28,489 nucleotides of DNA from CAYJIX01 sp964370375 (GCA_964370375.1 CAYJIX010000026.1:1-28489), one strand, 5' to 3'. Positions 10,301-16,753 are shown, numbered from the stretch's first letter. Numbers and translations: made by a program. The notes: generated by a model not told the origin, from the sequence alone.

Positions 10301-12341
10301 TGATATCGCCATCGGCAAAGGACAGGCTGCCGTTATTGACGATAAGGTCATTGCCTGTGACAGTGTCAAGCATGACAAAACCGTCGGTAGGGGCGAACAT
10401 GGCGGCACCATCTGTATTGGTGACAGCGCCATTGATGTTCAGCGTGCCGTTGTTACCCGTAATGGCATCTTGCACGTCGATAATGCCCATGTAGACGCCT
10501 AGCATGCCGGCATTGAAGTTGACCGTGTGATTGTTATGAATGGCGTTGGAAACTACAGCACCTAAATCGTTGGTAGCTGTATTGCCGCTAAACAAGGTAA
10601 GGCCAGCTGCTGTGGGCGTTGCAGCTATAAAATTGATGGTGCCGGTATTAGCCACAGCACCGGCGAGGAGAGCCGAATTGCCCGTAAAGGTGCCGCGAAG
10701 GCTTTCTATAAAATTGCTATTATGTACAGCACCGGCTGTGTTGTTGGCGTTATTGTTCGTAAAAATGCCGCTAAGGTTTGTGATGACGCCGTTATTAAAC
10801 ACAGCACCGCCGAGGGAAGCCGAATTGTACGTAAAGGTGCCGCTAAGGTTTGTGATGACGGCGTTCTCGTTATTAAACACAGCACCGCCTTGGCCGCCAC
10901 TATTGCTTGTAAAGATACCGCCAAGGTTTGTGATGACGGCGTCCTTGTAATTATGCACGGCACCGCCTTGGTTGCCACTATTGCTTGTAAAGATGCCGCT
11001 AAGGTTTGTTATCTCGGCAAGTGCGTCATTATACACGGCACCCCCGGCGTTAGTGACACCATGATTGCTTGTAAAAATACCGCTAAGGTTGTCAATGTTA
11101 TGGGTATTATGCACAGCACCGCCGTAGTTTGCCGTATTGCCGGTAAAGATGCCGTCAAAAATTGTTATAATGCCTTCATTACGCACAGCACCGCCGTATT
11201 GTGCATAATTGCTGGTATAGGTTCCGCCAAGGTTTGTTATGGTGCCGTACTCGGCATTGAATACAGCACCGCCGTGTTGACTTGCCGCATTGGCGGTATA
11301 GGTTCCGCCAAGGCTTGTGATGGTGCCTATATTAAACACAGCACCGCCGTGTTCACTTGCCGTATTGCCCGTATACAAGCCGTTAAGGTTTGTTATGGAG
11401 CCGTTATTATACACAGCACCGCCGAGGGTTGCATTATTGCCGGTATAGGCGCCGTCAAGGTTTGTTATGGTGGCGCCATTAGTGTTACACACAGCACCGC
11501 CGTATTTGCTAGCCTTATTGGCGGTATAGGTGCCGCCAAGGTTTGTTATGGTGGCTATATTATACACAGCACCGCCATTGCCAATGGCTACATTGCCTAT
11601 GAAGGCGGAATTGCTGATAGTATGGATGGTTCCGGATACATTGGCGATAGCCCCACCATTGAATGTCTCGCCAGATACATTAAGTAATACACGGTTATCA
11701 ATGAAGGCAGAATGTGTGATGCTGTTGATGGTGTTGCCATCGTTTATCAGCGCGCCGCCGTTATCAGTAGTAGTGCTGCTCACAACGTTTGTGCTGATGT
11801 TGGCATCAGGGGTGGTTATACGGCTGTTGATGGAGGATATTGTGGCACCACCTGCATCCAGCACCTTAAAATACAAGTCTGGGCCATCAAGTCCGTCAGG
11901 AGTTTTGGTAATCACCCAAAAGGTGTAATCAGTTGCATCCCCAATGCTGATAGAGCTAAAGGCATGCTCACCTGTAACTATGGATGTGGTGCCTGTGATG
12001 ATGCCTGACACAAGGTCAGCAACCGTGCCATAGGTTTGGTCAGGGCTTGCGGGGTTGCCTTTAAGCAACATACCATAGTCTGTCGTTGTGCCTGCACTGT
12101 CGGTGACAGAAAATTCCTTAATATAGGTCGAGGTTCCATCGTCCACCTCTATCAAATACGCATCTGTTGATAAGGGGAAATTGACGTTGGCTTCTGCCTG
12201 TCCTGATGACAGGGCAACACCGCCAAGGGTGAGCATACCTGCCACAACGAGCGAACCAAAGGTGTTCATCAGGTGACATTTTTTAAGGACAGCGCGATAA
12301 CGATTGACAAGGTTGCCGATGGCGTTTTTGGTATGCAACAT
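498..12341 (-). CDS. Giant autotransporter (type Va secreted surface protein) with Pmp-like repeats
   Basis: This encodes a predicted secreted passenger exported through its own outer-membrane barrel, about 3947 aa, far longer than most autotransporters. The start at 12341 is chosen because GAGGAG lies 6-7 bases upstream and the protein then opens with an extended signal peptide: basic N-region, hydrophobic LVVAGMLTLGGVAL, probable cleavage after QAEA near residue 51. Going upstream, the frame stays open to 12701 but reads through intergenic repeats. Residues about 194-600 hold about 15 repeats of GGA(V/I/L) followed by (F/Y)xxN, the signature of Chlamydia Pmp proteins; a second, looser block is near 875-1060. 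Residues about 1305-3200 hold large repeated modules. A helical linker (about 3570-3630) precedes the barrel (about 3659-3947), which ends KYEF with terminal Phe. Adhesion or host contact is inferred, not shown. The gene appears monocistronic, with a terminator at 392-427. I found no clear sigma-70 promoter. Confidence 0.93.
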   Translation of the reverse strand: MLHTKNAIGNLVNRYRAVLKKCHLMNTFGSLVVAGMLTLGGVALSSGQAEANVNFPLSTDAYLIEVDDGTSTYIKEFSVTDSAGTTTDYGMLLKGNPASPDQTYGTVADLVSGIITGTTSIVTGEHAFSSISIGDATDYTFWVITKTPDGLDGPDLYFKVLDAGGATISSINSRITTPDANISTNVVSSTTTDNGGALINDGNTINSITHSAFIDNRVLLNVSGETFNGGAIANVSGTIHTISNSAFIGNVAIGNGGAVYNIATITNLGGTYTANKASKYGGAVCNTNGATITNLDGAYTGNNATLGGAVYNNGSITNLNGLYTGNTASEHGGAVFNIGTITSLGGTYTANAASQHGGAVFNAEYGTITNLGGTYTSNYAQYGGAVRNEGIITIFDGIFTGNTANYGGAVHNTHNIDNLSGIFTSNHGVTNAGGAVYNDALAEITNLSGIFTSNSGNQGGAVHNYKDAVITNLGGIFTSNSGGQGGAVFNNENAVITNLSGTFTYNSASLGGAVFNNGVITNLSGIFTNNNANNTAGAVHNSNFIESLRGTFTGNSALLAGAVANTGTINFIAATPTAAGLTLFSGNTATNDLGAVVSNAIHNNHTVNFNAGMLGVYMGIIDVQDAITGNNGTLNINGAVTNTDGAAMFAPTDGFVMLDTVTGNDLIVNNGSLSFADGDIKEHFDATKTFTAESGSIVYVDVDLLNNKGDTITAASGEMKAGSTIAYRVLGAFDSSISSSLEPLTSVFTGVTGNQTYSYAFSNTKAYTPYGDGTYSLNTFGPGNFALSIAVEGNGANITYDPTAETVRTFSLTDDYPSSSVEHAMFSDNGTVTMFGNLDDALAEPLDDNKKYGTKLYSIDATGKNILTVENADATLNIIDMYIKNANTAITNKSGTVVVYNSIFEGNDYAIAGSDTGGSIHVFSSSFINNTTNAISAWDGTTLQLDNVHFSGNAHEVTGSGLAGGGALFLNGGTATFISGSFTGNSVTNLNSGLARGGAIYAGRDTQNISADFLNNYAIADNGVTADGGAIFASRGLGFVADGAAYTISGNYTSQDGGTTKAYNAIFFNNPGYSLDFTLNNGGSYTLNDNVRARDGVTYTVNINGNGSHNTLNLNNALYGASAVNLTSATLNLGKTTHGSEEFSGSIGFVPLTVTSGQVNIGVGTNFLAPVTLQSGSLMHVDAGRTTFQNTVSVDSTSAIDFSGADILAQITSFGTVDFSAASGENFSLVSGLAGAVIADNTSSLEFMVGGGGVIHDDAVIDNLRSEIATELLGNDALASIITFDGYATWSTASLDNIDQDYNKSTATIGAGTLDHVGETVFAAIRAGTSTITGAGVNLTLTGQDETGGDTNQKLTNGPLTISNGAKVTLGTENSPSFTYVDGDITVTGENSTLVTVARVNTDTHTVTLNENADLLVNSHFEIPSLTRSNTSQVNLVGGNLNYINAVSFSTADFATAPTDGKIFIDATSILQSEATITLTDSGTISLIDGARIGVRDGLTLAGDTTVTTGTLYVRGTLDASTPGTFTIDGDGALRTEGDLTTEVPLVITNGVLGLSTSHSTLTATEDITFGADGMLSSTSGSSFDFSNVTLTANMENFGTVSLNDFTFYTTGAVDGDLVANALSSFVLNSDSGGILLDADIATLKDNIATALFGDSTLVDIITLNSYRTLSDATLGTITEDINYSEATIGAGTLNASQKGLFVSFGGIAADPYDASVVDSIVNVGPNNATKTVLSLTGLGTANKALTQGSLTVNMAENATGQGFELYLGNVASNTTLNGNLTLHSSNSSYAHKQATVYINQGKKVTIDGDMTLTKGALVHVDGIAGSSLEANNITVGETGATQASAIHVGEAGANTYIQVMETLDIKDMGVVSIANGSVIVADFNLADTGQLIIGSDPSISQSSSFTVQNDLTLDVADFAITADSTGVAGKIALGESDTFSVLKTLTLTGGGTLDLSSRSLYTYGLTLDAPTTFKGFLNLNDDKDNATTQMLKGELTITAGSIGVSGTWATDSPLHLAGGYLRVVGAEFDVSAGLSTTADNVYLADNSTLIAKLSDFGIVDLSQAQGSYFDDANANVASFVNYATGAGVTLELLTDDASSPFTYASDATITALVDEMKTDIFDSYFTGTIDISDAFVSASGVTLSTVAGNFNLPNETIGAGDLTYAGNTVAASITGYTASTVSGAGVNLTLTGQDGAGGNTNSHLTQQGITVSNGASLTLGSAEQSQDSLIFNGSLTVNASSLTVDSDSIVAQRVGDAVTLTNNAHLNIANGGELKTLSSFSFDDTSTVTVNNSTGGAYTSILLLNDNYALNASQFSATGEAGKLTIGASGSLDVEGTLTVNTNTVGQGFGIADGGEIWVVDGFDFGANGATLTGGNLVIATNGAASIQGALTINNAESRLRIGNNHATEVTTTTDVLTVQKGSVSLEVGTFATGADITFGDEGTLYIASYASLDIANDTLTANMANFGSVSIAADFSATFTADTSKVAQDTITGNNATQLVLNNYGGTGDLLNQSEYNALMASIAEHLFNNASYADQITVSGIGIFQTLDSFDPAATGANTPIGAGTYTHADNAVFSGIVDNRTGTATSKDSVINSPGHTLYLTGNGPVPFSQGSITVNQGGLYLGFDSTTITQGGTLEGDLIVDKQGSESAIAAIIGNVTIAGDIEIKNGGLVKVDPGTTFNAQGGITVDGTGSQFHTSVNMTVSSLALTNGGSVSVEFGKTLTVQSAVALAGGNMSTGNGTLEAAGFTNNTADLTINLGGSLKTTNGMSNTKAVTIDVGSFELAGGDWVAGADVTVKSGTLSVSAGTMDTSNVTLSTTAGAATINVAQGAQLTVDADAFGSIGSDGSFDNSSRTIADATMNNNGTVLLANIGFTTMTKSANAKLQANTDWQSIVGASSGTFTLDGVALSGLYSLTWVVENDQFSTDNIMAGTLDGQNVTAAGIVKNSDDASTASFVAASSTLTLTGNNTGNILLDEGSLETSGLLNLGSASVASTNFNGALSVKSGGVANTLSSVTFAEAVTVESGSQLNIQAGTVDVTKGLTADAAALSSVAGTTLVVDKATIGSNAAGIVTASSATVTGTSGNTLAGNVTITGFDAATLDYNTDYQTLQTAAKNAYGTGGSITLLNVTPETTEATLSDVGARQDTSLRNNTVQAGDMAPGHVAVIGAIRQSTTGQRDVTNDSGQLTVTGQATDGITPSGVVSEGSVTTTGTGISFFGNAQGISTMVSSFNTGSGIVSHLNILAEGTIGNDGTGTTNVQQSSAQTMRSTGGGLLAIRPGTSMTENFIGDATSFLDIGSILDTLRTILIAKNVTLNGLTALHDPAWVDGVSIEGASAGVYQNFTNGIDGKVVAGQNAFMVFGDVDTAWAEQTFNDSGITWGQSATTAALFIKQPQTLDASLGAVAVDGTVTDRNVAQAYGVNTATFGANSLLVVDANDVTGVGTNAALTATVGTLSVDASSKLHIVDGKDRQVVTVMDGFSNASSSVTDGGWGYNEDLKNLTNLTLSSSSLSVDSATWDAATGAYEVTLKVIFDPAMYGPYMQTATGDYLNTMTRDATGIDTNSVFSGRQLLSRALSEDYGMGLLNPKLSVATIEGAAQLAGAANVAANAMNAVKAATGAVVARNSLTDMGDNASKPVVMSANGAAPAVEGQNIEQKLGLGVWLMPLYRWNNSDGFSAGNLSHGADSNLGGIALGMDYTHAVADDTTLRYGLALNVGAGDSESTGDFNATDNDFDFWGVTAYGALQKGNFVGTLDFGYSEADHKVSQSLPTSMAMGGLSADMSSQIISAGLNLEYTFNTKYMDVTPHAGARFMHVSVDDYHAQSGNTTAVNSSVEDQNLWVFPVGVTFSKDIVTDNGWMFTPKADVGFIAAAGDTETQTSSAFTGVQDTLHLAMDNVDGFAFNGGLGFELSNEASGVSLGLDYTIQASDNETGHMIFANFKYEF
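2750..8425 (-). repeat. Array of large passenger modules (5-6 copies) inside the autotransporter
   Basis: A recurrent pattern is (I/M/Q)xAG(T/D)(L/Y/M), then 25-45 residues, then L(T/S/Y)(L/V)TG, then a G(S/P/I)(L/I)T(V/I)-type strand. The first motif of each pair lies near plus-strand positions 8410, 7270, 5860, 4650, 3548 and 2866, giving periods of about 1140, 1410, 1210, 1100 and 680 bases. Copies 1 and 3 both contain GAGVNLTLTGQD and are the most alike. Copies 1 to 4 are also preceded by a similar helix-like segment (for example IATELLGNDALASIITF and IATALFGDSTLVDIITL). Copies 5 and 6 are more decayed and shorter. Confidence 0.7.
10545..11759 (-). repeat. Pmp-like GGA(V/I/L)-(F/Y)xxN repeat block in the autotransporter
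   Basis: About 15 units of 20-27 residues carry GGAV(Y/F/H/C/R)N, then (I/T)ITNLxG, then (I/T)(F/Y)T(S/G/A)N. In DNA the repetition shows as recurring 'acagcaccgcc' and 'aaggtttgtta' words. The last units have AGAV or LGAV in place of GGAV. In Chlamydia, paired GGA(I/L/V) and FxxN motifs define polymorphic membrane proteins and fold as a right-handed beta-helix; I infer the same fold here. Confidence 0.85.
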
Positions 12342-12493
12342 GATAGGCTCCTCAAGGTGAATGGTAAGGTATGTAGGTACAATAATACACGTATAATTAC
12401 CGTTACCGTTACATGGATATGCTAGAAACGTCAACAGGTAAAAGCAGATAAAAGTAAAAAAAGGATTGATGGGGTAGGGGCGGGAAGATAAAA

Positions 12494-12563
12494 GGCAAAA
12501 AGGCAGGAAGGCAGGAAGGCAAAAAGGCAGGAAGGCAGAAGGCAAAAAGGCAGGAAGGCAGAA
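12494..12563. repeat. GGCARRAA tandem array upstream of the autotransporter
   Basis: There are nine consecutive units of 7-8 bases, alternating GGCAAAAA, GGCAGGAA and a shortened GGCAGAA. The array is strongly purine-biased on the plus strand. It lies about 153-222 bases upstream of the autotransporter start. Related unit sequence reappears inverted at about 12813-12835, on the far side of the palindromic element. Confidence 0.85.
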
Positions 12564-12566
12564 TAC

Positions 12567-12812
12567 ATGGACTGCCACGTCCTCACTGCGCTTGTACCAG
12601 CAGTGGGCGGTAGCCCGCGCGTGGTGTTCGTCCTCGCAGTGACTTTGTAGCGCGAAAGCCTTTGTTCTATAAAAGGACGTTGTGGCACGGCAGTCTTGCA
12701 CGGTAAACGTGACGTTGTGGCATGCCGGCTATAGCCTTTAACAGGAGCTGTCTCCAACACACTGTCACTGCGAGGAAGCCTGAGCGAAGCGAAGGGTGAC
12801 GTGGCAGTCCAT
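12567..12812. repeat. 246-bp nested inverted-repeat element (right copy)
   Basis: The outer arms ATGGACTGCCACGTC (12567-12581) and its exact complement (12798-12812) are 15 bp. Inner arms CCTCGCAGTGAC (12632-12643) and GTCACTGCGAGG (12764-12775) are a perfect 12 bp. The part 12568-12648 resembles 268-342 at the other end of the autotransporter gene. The right half contains CACTGCGAGGAAG...GAAGCGAAG, a style of intergenic repeat I recall from many bacterial genomes. There is no transposase, so this may be a non-autonomous (MITE-like) or structural repeat. Confidence 0.75.
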
Positions 12813-12840
12813 GCCTTCTGCCTTCCTGCCTTTCTGTACT

Positions 12841-12876
12841 CCACCTGTGCCCTTTTACCCTAAAGGGCACAGGTGG
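12841..12876. repeat. Perfect 15-bp hairpin, CCACCTGTGCCCTTT arms
   Basis: The arms at 12841-12855 and 12862-12876 are exact complements around a 6-base loop. One arm sequence recurs at 199-213 beyond the far end of the autotransporter gene. A T run is nearly absent on either side, so this is better seen as part of the repeat than as a terminator. Confidence 0.75.
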
Positions 12877-13067
12877 TTGCCTTATACTGCCCCGAACAAA
12901 GGCCCCATCATGAAGCCTCCATAAAGAATTGCCAAGGTTTAGCTTTTGTGGTAGTTTTAGCTTTGATGTGGGAAAGCAGGGTTTGAAAATGATAAGCTCT
13001 GAATAGCATAACATACTGTTAAAGTTTGCAAACGCCAAGATGAATACCCCTTTTTGGAGCTCAGGCA

Positions 13068-15056
13068 ATGAGTCATAATATTACGCCACAAAAACCCATC
13101 CCTTTTGCCGATGCACTCATCAACACGCTCCCTTTACGCATTAGCTGCTGGAATAAAAACAAAGAACCCATTTATTGCACCGAATCGTTTTTGGAACTCT
13201 TTGGCCTTTTTTCGTGGGAAGAATTTCTTGCCTTTTATCAACTGTTATTACCGAAATATCAACCTAACGGTGAAGAATCGGTAAAAGTTTCGGCACAAAA
13301 TATGGCCAAAGCCTTTGCCGAAGGCTCGCATCGCTATGAATTTTTGTATCAAGATATTAACGGCAATCCCATAGCAGCAGAAACCGTTGCCATGTGCATA
13401 CAACATGAAGGCGAAGATATTCTTGCCTGTTATATCCGTGATTTACGCGAAAATAAGGGCCTTTTGCAGCGTGTGGATGAAACAGACGCCCAAGCGCAAA
13501 TCATGTTGGATGCAACGCCTCTTGGCGTCAATTTTTGGGACAAAAACTTCAATACCATTGGTTGTAACCTTGAGGCTGTTCGGCTTTTTGGTATGAAGGA
13601 TAAAGAGGAATATTTAGAGCATTTTCTTACGCTTTCTCCTGATTTTCAGCCTGACGGCACCCTTTCTGTGCTTGGATCCCACGAAAAATTGAGCGAAGCC
13701 TTTCGCTATGGCTATTGCCGTTTTGAATGGGTTTACAAACGCCTTGACGGGGAACATATCCCAACAGAAGTTACCCTTGTGCGCACAAAACATAAGGGAG
13801 AAGACGCTGTTGTAAGTTATATCAAGGATTTACGCGAATTTAAAGCCATGCTGCGCGAAATCGACGAAACAGAGCAAAATTTACGCCAAGCTAAAGAAAT
13901 AGCAGAAAAAAACGCAAAGGTGAAAAGCGAATTTTTGGCCAACATGAGCCATGAAGTCAGAACACCCATGAACGGCATTATTGGACTTTTACACCTTTTG
14001 TCCAACACCGAACTGCGCGCCACACAGCAAAGCTATGTGCAAAAAATCATGTTTTCGGCCAATAATTTATTGCGCATTTTAAACGATATTTTAGACTTTT
14101 CTAAAATCGAATCAGGCAAGCTTGAAACAGAAAATATCCCCTTCACCTTAGATGAAGTGTGTGGCGAAATGTCCATGCTGTTTGAACCAAGGTTTGAAGA
14201 AAAAAACCTCACCTGCCACATTGACGCAGGAGCCATTGCACAAACAGTCATTTTGGGCGATCCCTTGCGCCTAAAACAGGTTCTTTTCAACCTTGTGAGC
14301 AACGCCATTAAATTTACCGAACAGGGCGAAATCAGGGTTGAAATTCAAAGCAACCCCCAAGAAGACCAATCAGATAACAAAATTCACTGCCTCTTTTCTG
14401 TAAAAGATTCTGGCATTGGCATGTCCCCTGATCAAGTAAGCCGCCTTTTTTCCGCCTTCACTCAGGCAGACAGCTCCATCACGCGCAAATACGGCGGCAC
14501 AGGCCTTGGCCTTGCCATATCAAAACACCTTGTGGAAATGATGAACGGCAGCATATGGGTTGAAAGCGAGCAAGGGCAGGGCTCTACCTTTAAATTTACC
14601 GCTGTTTTTGAGCGCGCCACGGCAGAAGATATCGCAAACCACCATGAAAGCCACCCCGTTGCAGCACCACTACAAGAACAGGTTGAACGTCATGGGCACC
14701 TTTTGCTTGTGGAAGACAACGAAATAAACCAGCTTATTGCTGAGGAATTGTTGAGGTGTGTGGGCTATACCGTGGATACCGCCGTGCATGGGCAAGAAGC
14801 GCTTACCATGCTTGACGAGCGCGCCTATGACCTTGTGCTTATGGATATTCAAATGCCGGTTATGGATGGGCTTACCGCTGCCATGAAAATTCGCGAAAAT
14901 CCTGCCTTTGCCGATTTGCCCATCATTGCCATGTCTGCTCATGCCATGACTAAGGATAAAGAAATCAGCCTAGAACACGGCATGAATGATCATATCACTA
15001 AACCTATCTCTCCTGATATTTTGTACAGCACCTTGGATGCGTGGCTAAAAAAATAG
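13068..15056 (+). CDS. Hybrid sensor histidine kinase: PAS-PAS-HisKA-HATPase-receiver
   Basis: This 662-aa signalling kinase has no membrane segment, so it should sense a cytoplasmic cue. GGAG lies 8 bases before the ATG. Two related PAS-like domains (about 15-130 and 145-260) both end in a YI(R/K)DLRE linker, suggesting internal duplication; a short coiled coil follows (about 262-288). The phosphoacceptor is His295 in SHEVRTPMNGI. The ATPase domain has the N box NLVSNAIKFT (408-417), G1 DSGIGM (447-452) and G2 GGTGLGLA (476-483). The C-terminal receiver has Asp550, phosphoacceptor Asp593 in LMDIQMP, Ser623 and Lys645. All catalytic residues are present. It has no adjacent partner regulator or Hpt domain, so the next step of the relay must lie elsewhere. 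Its target is unknown; the neighbours (surface protein, catabolic cluster) are only suggestive. Confidence 0.95.
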   Translation: MSHNITPQKPIPFADALINTLPLRISCWNKNKEPIYCTESFLELFGLFSWEEFLAFYQLLLPKYQPNGEESVKVSAQNMAKAFAEGSHRYEFLYQDINGNPIAAETVAMCIQHEGEDILACYIRDLRENKGLLQRVDETDAQAQIMLDATPLGVNFWDKNFNTIGCNLEAVRLFGMKDKEEYLEHFLTLSPDFQPDGTLSVLGSHEKLSEAFRYGYCRFEWVYKRLDGEHIPTEVTLVRTKHKGEDAVVSYIKDLREFKAMLREIDETEQNLRQAKEIAEKNAKVKSEFLANMSHEVRTPMNGIIGLLHLLSNTELRATQQSYVQKIMFSANNLLRILNDILDFSKIESGKLETENIPFTLDEVCGEMSMLFEPRFEEKNLTCHIDAGAIAQTVILGDPLRLKQVLFNLVSNAIKFTEQGEIRVEIQSNPQEDQSDNKIHCLFSVKDSGIGMSPDQVSRLFSAFTQADSSITRKYGGTGLGLAISKHLVEMMNGSIWVESEQGQGSTFKFTAVFERATAEDIANHHESHPVAAPLQEQVERHGHLLLVEDNEINQLIAEELLRCVGYTVDTAVHGQEALTMLDERAYDLVLMDIQMPVMDGLTAAMKIRENPAFADLPIIAMSAHAMTKDKEISLEHGMNDHITKPISPDILYSTLDAWLKK

Positions 15057-15248
15057 GCCACAAAAACCAACACTACGTACATCTGGACACTATCGCCGAT
15101 TTAGGCTAATAGCATTACGAGTGTGGTTCTTCTACTCCTTCTTTATTCTCTTCTTCTAATCCGCGCTTTTTTTCAGGACATCCTTTTTTTACGAGCTGTT
15201 TTTGTAAATAACGTATATTTTGCAAATTTTTATCCCTAGGAGGGCGAC

Positions 15249-16487
15249 ATGGCGGTATCAGCACAGGTTCAAGCCGTTTTTGAAAAACTTCTTGCCGATG
15301 AAAACATCCAAAAAGCGTTGGCTTTTATTAAGCAGGATGAAGAGGCAACAAACACAGAACAAAAAGAAATGGCGCTTATATCAGGCGCGCCGTTTACCGA
15401 GCTTGAAATCCGCTCACCCATGTATCTGAAAAAATTACAAGATTATGGCCTTGCAGATTGTGCCATTGACGAAGTTGGCAATACCTTTGGCTATGTTTAC
15501 GGAAATAAAGGCAAAAAAGCTCCGCTCGTCCTTATGGAAGGCCATTTGGACACGGTTTTCCCCATTGAAACGCCCCTTGCCATCACCGAAAAAGACGGCC
15601 GTATTTACTGCCCGGGCATTGGCGATGACACAGCTGCCCTTGCAACCTTGCTTTGCACCATTCGCGCTATTCGCCATGCCAACCTTAAACCTTGTGGAAC
15701 CTTGATGCTTGGCGGAACCGTGGGAGAAGAAGCCCCTGGCCTTGCGCGCGGCGTTATCCACCTTATGGAAACTCGCAACGATATTGACGCCTACATTGCC
15801 ATTGAAACCTGTTGGACATACCGCATCACCACAGGTGGCATTGCCTGTATCCGCTTTGAATGTACCTTCCGCGGCCCGGGAGGGCACAGCTGGATGGCCT
15901 ATGGTTTGCCTTCGCCCCTAAATGCTGCCGGGCGCGCCATTGCCGCCATTGCTGACCTTGTACCGCCAAAAGACCCCAAAACCATTTGCAATGTGGGGCT
16001 GGTGCAGGGGGGAACGTCGGTCAATTCCATTGCCAACGAAACCACCATCCATATTGACGTGCGCTCAGTTAGCGAAGAAGAGCGCGATAAACTTGCCGCT
16101 ACAATTGTTGACTGTATCGAAAAAGCTGTGGTAGCCGAAAATGCCGCCTTCCCGGAAGGGGACAGGGTAACAGTAAACGTGCGCCCCTATAACAGCAAAC
16201 CCGGTGGGCAAACACCACACGATTCGCCCATTTCACAGGTCGCTTGGGCTGCTACCGAGGCCGTGGGCGTTGAACCGCGCCATTTACCCCCTTCAAGCAC
16301 CAACGCAAACTTCCCCATTGCCAAAGGCATTCCGGCCCTTTGTATCGGGGCTGGCGGCGATGGCAGGGGCATGCATTCCTTGGAGGAATGGTATGACCCC
16401 ACAGACCGCTACACGGGCGCGCAAAAATGCTTGCTCATGCTGTTTGCCTTAGCAGGGCTTGACGGGGTTACTGAGCCTTTGGTATAG
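15249..16487 (+). CDS. M20-family metallo-hydrolase (peptidase T / ArgE / carbamoyl-hydrolase superfamily)
   Basis: This 412-aa protein is a predicted cytoplasmic, two-metal amidase or peptidase. Metal and catalytic residues are all visible: His99 and Asp101 in GHLDT, bridging Asp126 in GIGDD, catalytic Glu160 with Glu161 in GEE, Glu186 in IAIET, and His376 in GMHSLEEW. The small dimerisation domain starts around GPGGHS (209-214). AGGAGGG just upstream supports the ATG at 15249. Members of this superfamily split dipeptides, N-acyl or N-carbamoyl amino acids. The two amidohydrolases downstream make a role on a ring-opened amide attractive, but that is inference. The stop codon abuts an inverted-repeat element containing a terminator, so it may be transcribed apart from dcuC. 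Confidence 0.9.
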   Translation: MAVSAQVQAVFEKLLADENIQKALAFIKQDEEATNTEQKEMALISGAPFTELEIRSPMYLKKLQDYGLADCAIDEVGNTFGYVYGNKGKKAPLVLMEGHLDTVFPIETPLAITEKDGRIYCPGIGDDTAALATLLCTIRAIRHANLKPCGTLMLGGTVGEEAPGLARGVIHLMETRNDIDAYIAIETCWTYRITTGGIACIRFECTFRGPGGHSWMAYGLPSPLNAAGRAIAAIADLVPPKDPKTICNVGLVQGGTSVNSIANETTIHIDVRSVSEEERDKLAATIVDCIEKAVVAENAAFPEGDRVTVNVRPYNSKPGGQTPHDSPISQVAWAATEAVGVEPRHLPPSSTNANFPIAKGIPALCIGAGGDGRGMHSLEEWYDPTDRYTGAQKCLLMLFALAGLDGVTEPLV

Positions 16488-16613
16488 CAGGCTGTTGAAA
16501 AAGCGCAATCTGCGTTGTCAGATTGCTTTTTTCTCGTTGCATGGACCATAAGAGTCCTATGCTTCCTCGAAAAAAATAATCTTCCTAGCATCTTACACTT
16601 TTTGAACAGCCTG
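16488..16613 (+). repeat. Stop-codon-abutting inverted-repeat element, copy 1
   Basis: It begins at the base after the TAG of the M20 gene. The arms CAGGCTGTTGAAAAAG (16488-16503) and CTTTTTGAACAGCCTG (16598-16613) pair at 15 of 16 positions. It shares ATCTGCG(T/G)(T/C)GTC near the left and TCCT(A/T)GCATCT near the right with the copies at 18148 and 21920. Similar GGCTGTTGAAAAAG repeats are something I recall from other deltaproteobacterial genomes. Confidence 0.75.
16498..16532 (+). terminator. Terminator inside the element after the M20 gene
   Basis: CAATCTG (16506-16512) pairs with CAGATTG (16519-16525) around a 6-base loop, followed by C and six T residues. Upstream AAAAAG can extend the stem against the T run. 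This is a good Rho-independent terminator just past the M20 stop codon. Confidence 0.75.
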
Positions 16614-16696
16614 TGGAAAGCTGATAGCCCCTAGGCTTTGGTTTTTGTAGTGAATACGTAAAAAAACGCAGGCTTTATTGGTTTATACCGTAAAAT

Positions 16697-16710
16697 CATA
16701 CCACGGTATG
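16697..16710. promoter_or_regulatory. Candidate operator upstream of dcuC
   Basis: CATACC-AC-GGTATG is a perfect 6-bp inverted repeat 43 bases before the dcuC start. Two related half-words, TATACC and GGTATG, lie close together. TATTAT near 16730 could be a -10 box but no good -35 accompanies it. Regulator identity is unknown. Confidence 0.35.
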
Positions 16711-16753
16711 CACCAATATTGCTTGCGTATTATAAAACGAGGAGAGAGTGTTT

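Noticed and set aside
10722..11687. A 321-codon plus-strand open frame with regular repeats (HSTA, AKVCYG)
   Set aside because: It is the antisense shadow of the Pmp-like repeats; its apparent repeats are the same DNA words read in another frame.
10545..11759. CRISPR-like repeat array
   Set aside because: Repeats are in frame, encode a known protein motif, vary in sequence and spacing, and lack unique spacers or cas genes.
12342..12701. N-terminal extension of the autotransporter frame (120 more codons)
   Set aside because: It reads through the GGCARRAA array and part of the palindrome, has no good start site, and would place the signal peptide internally. The start at 12341 has a ribosome binding site and a proper signal peptide.
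12567..12812. Insertion sequence remnant with transposase
   Set aside because: It has terminal inverted repeats, but there is no reading frame resembling a transposase and no obvious target duplication, so I only call it a repeat.
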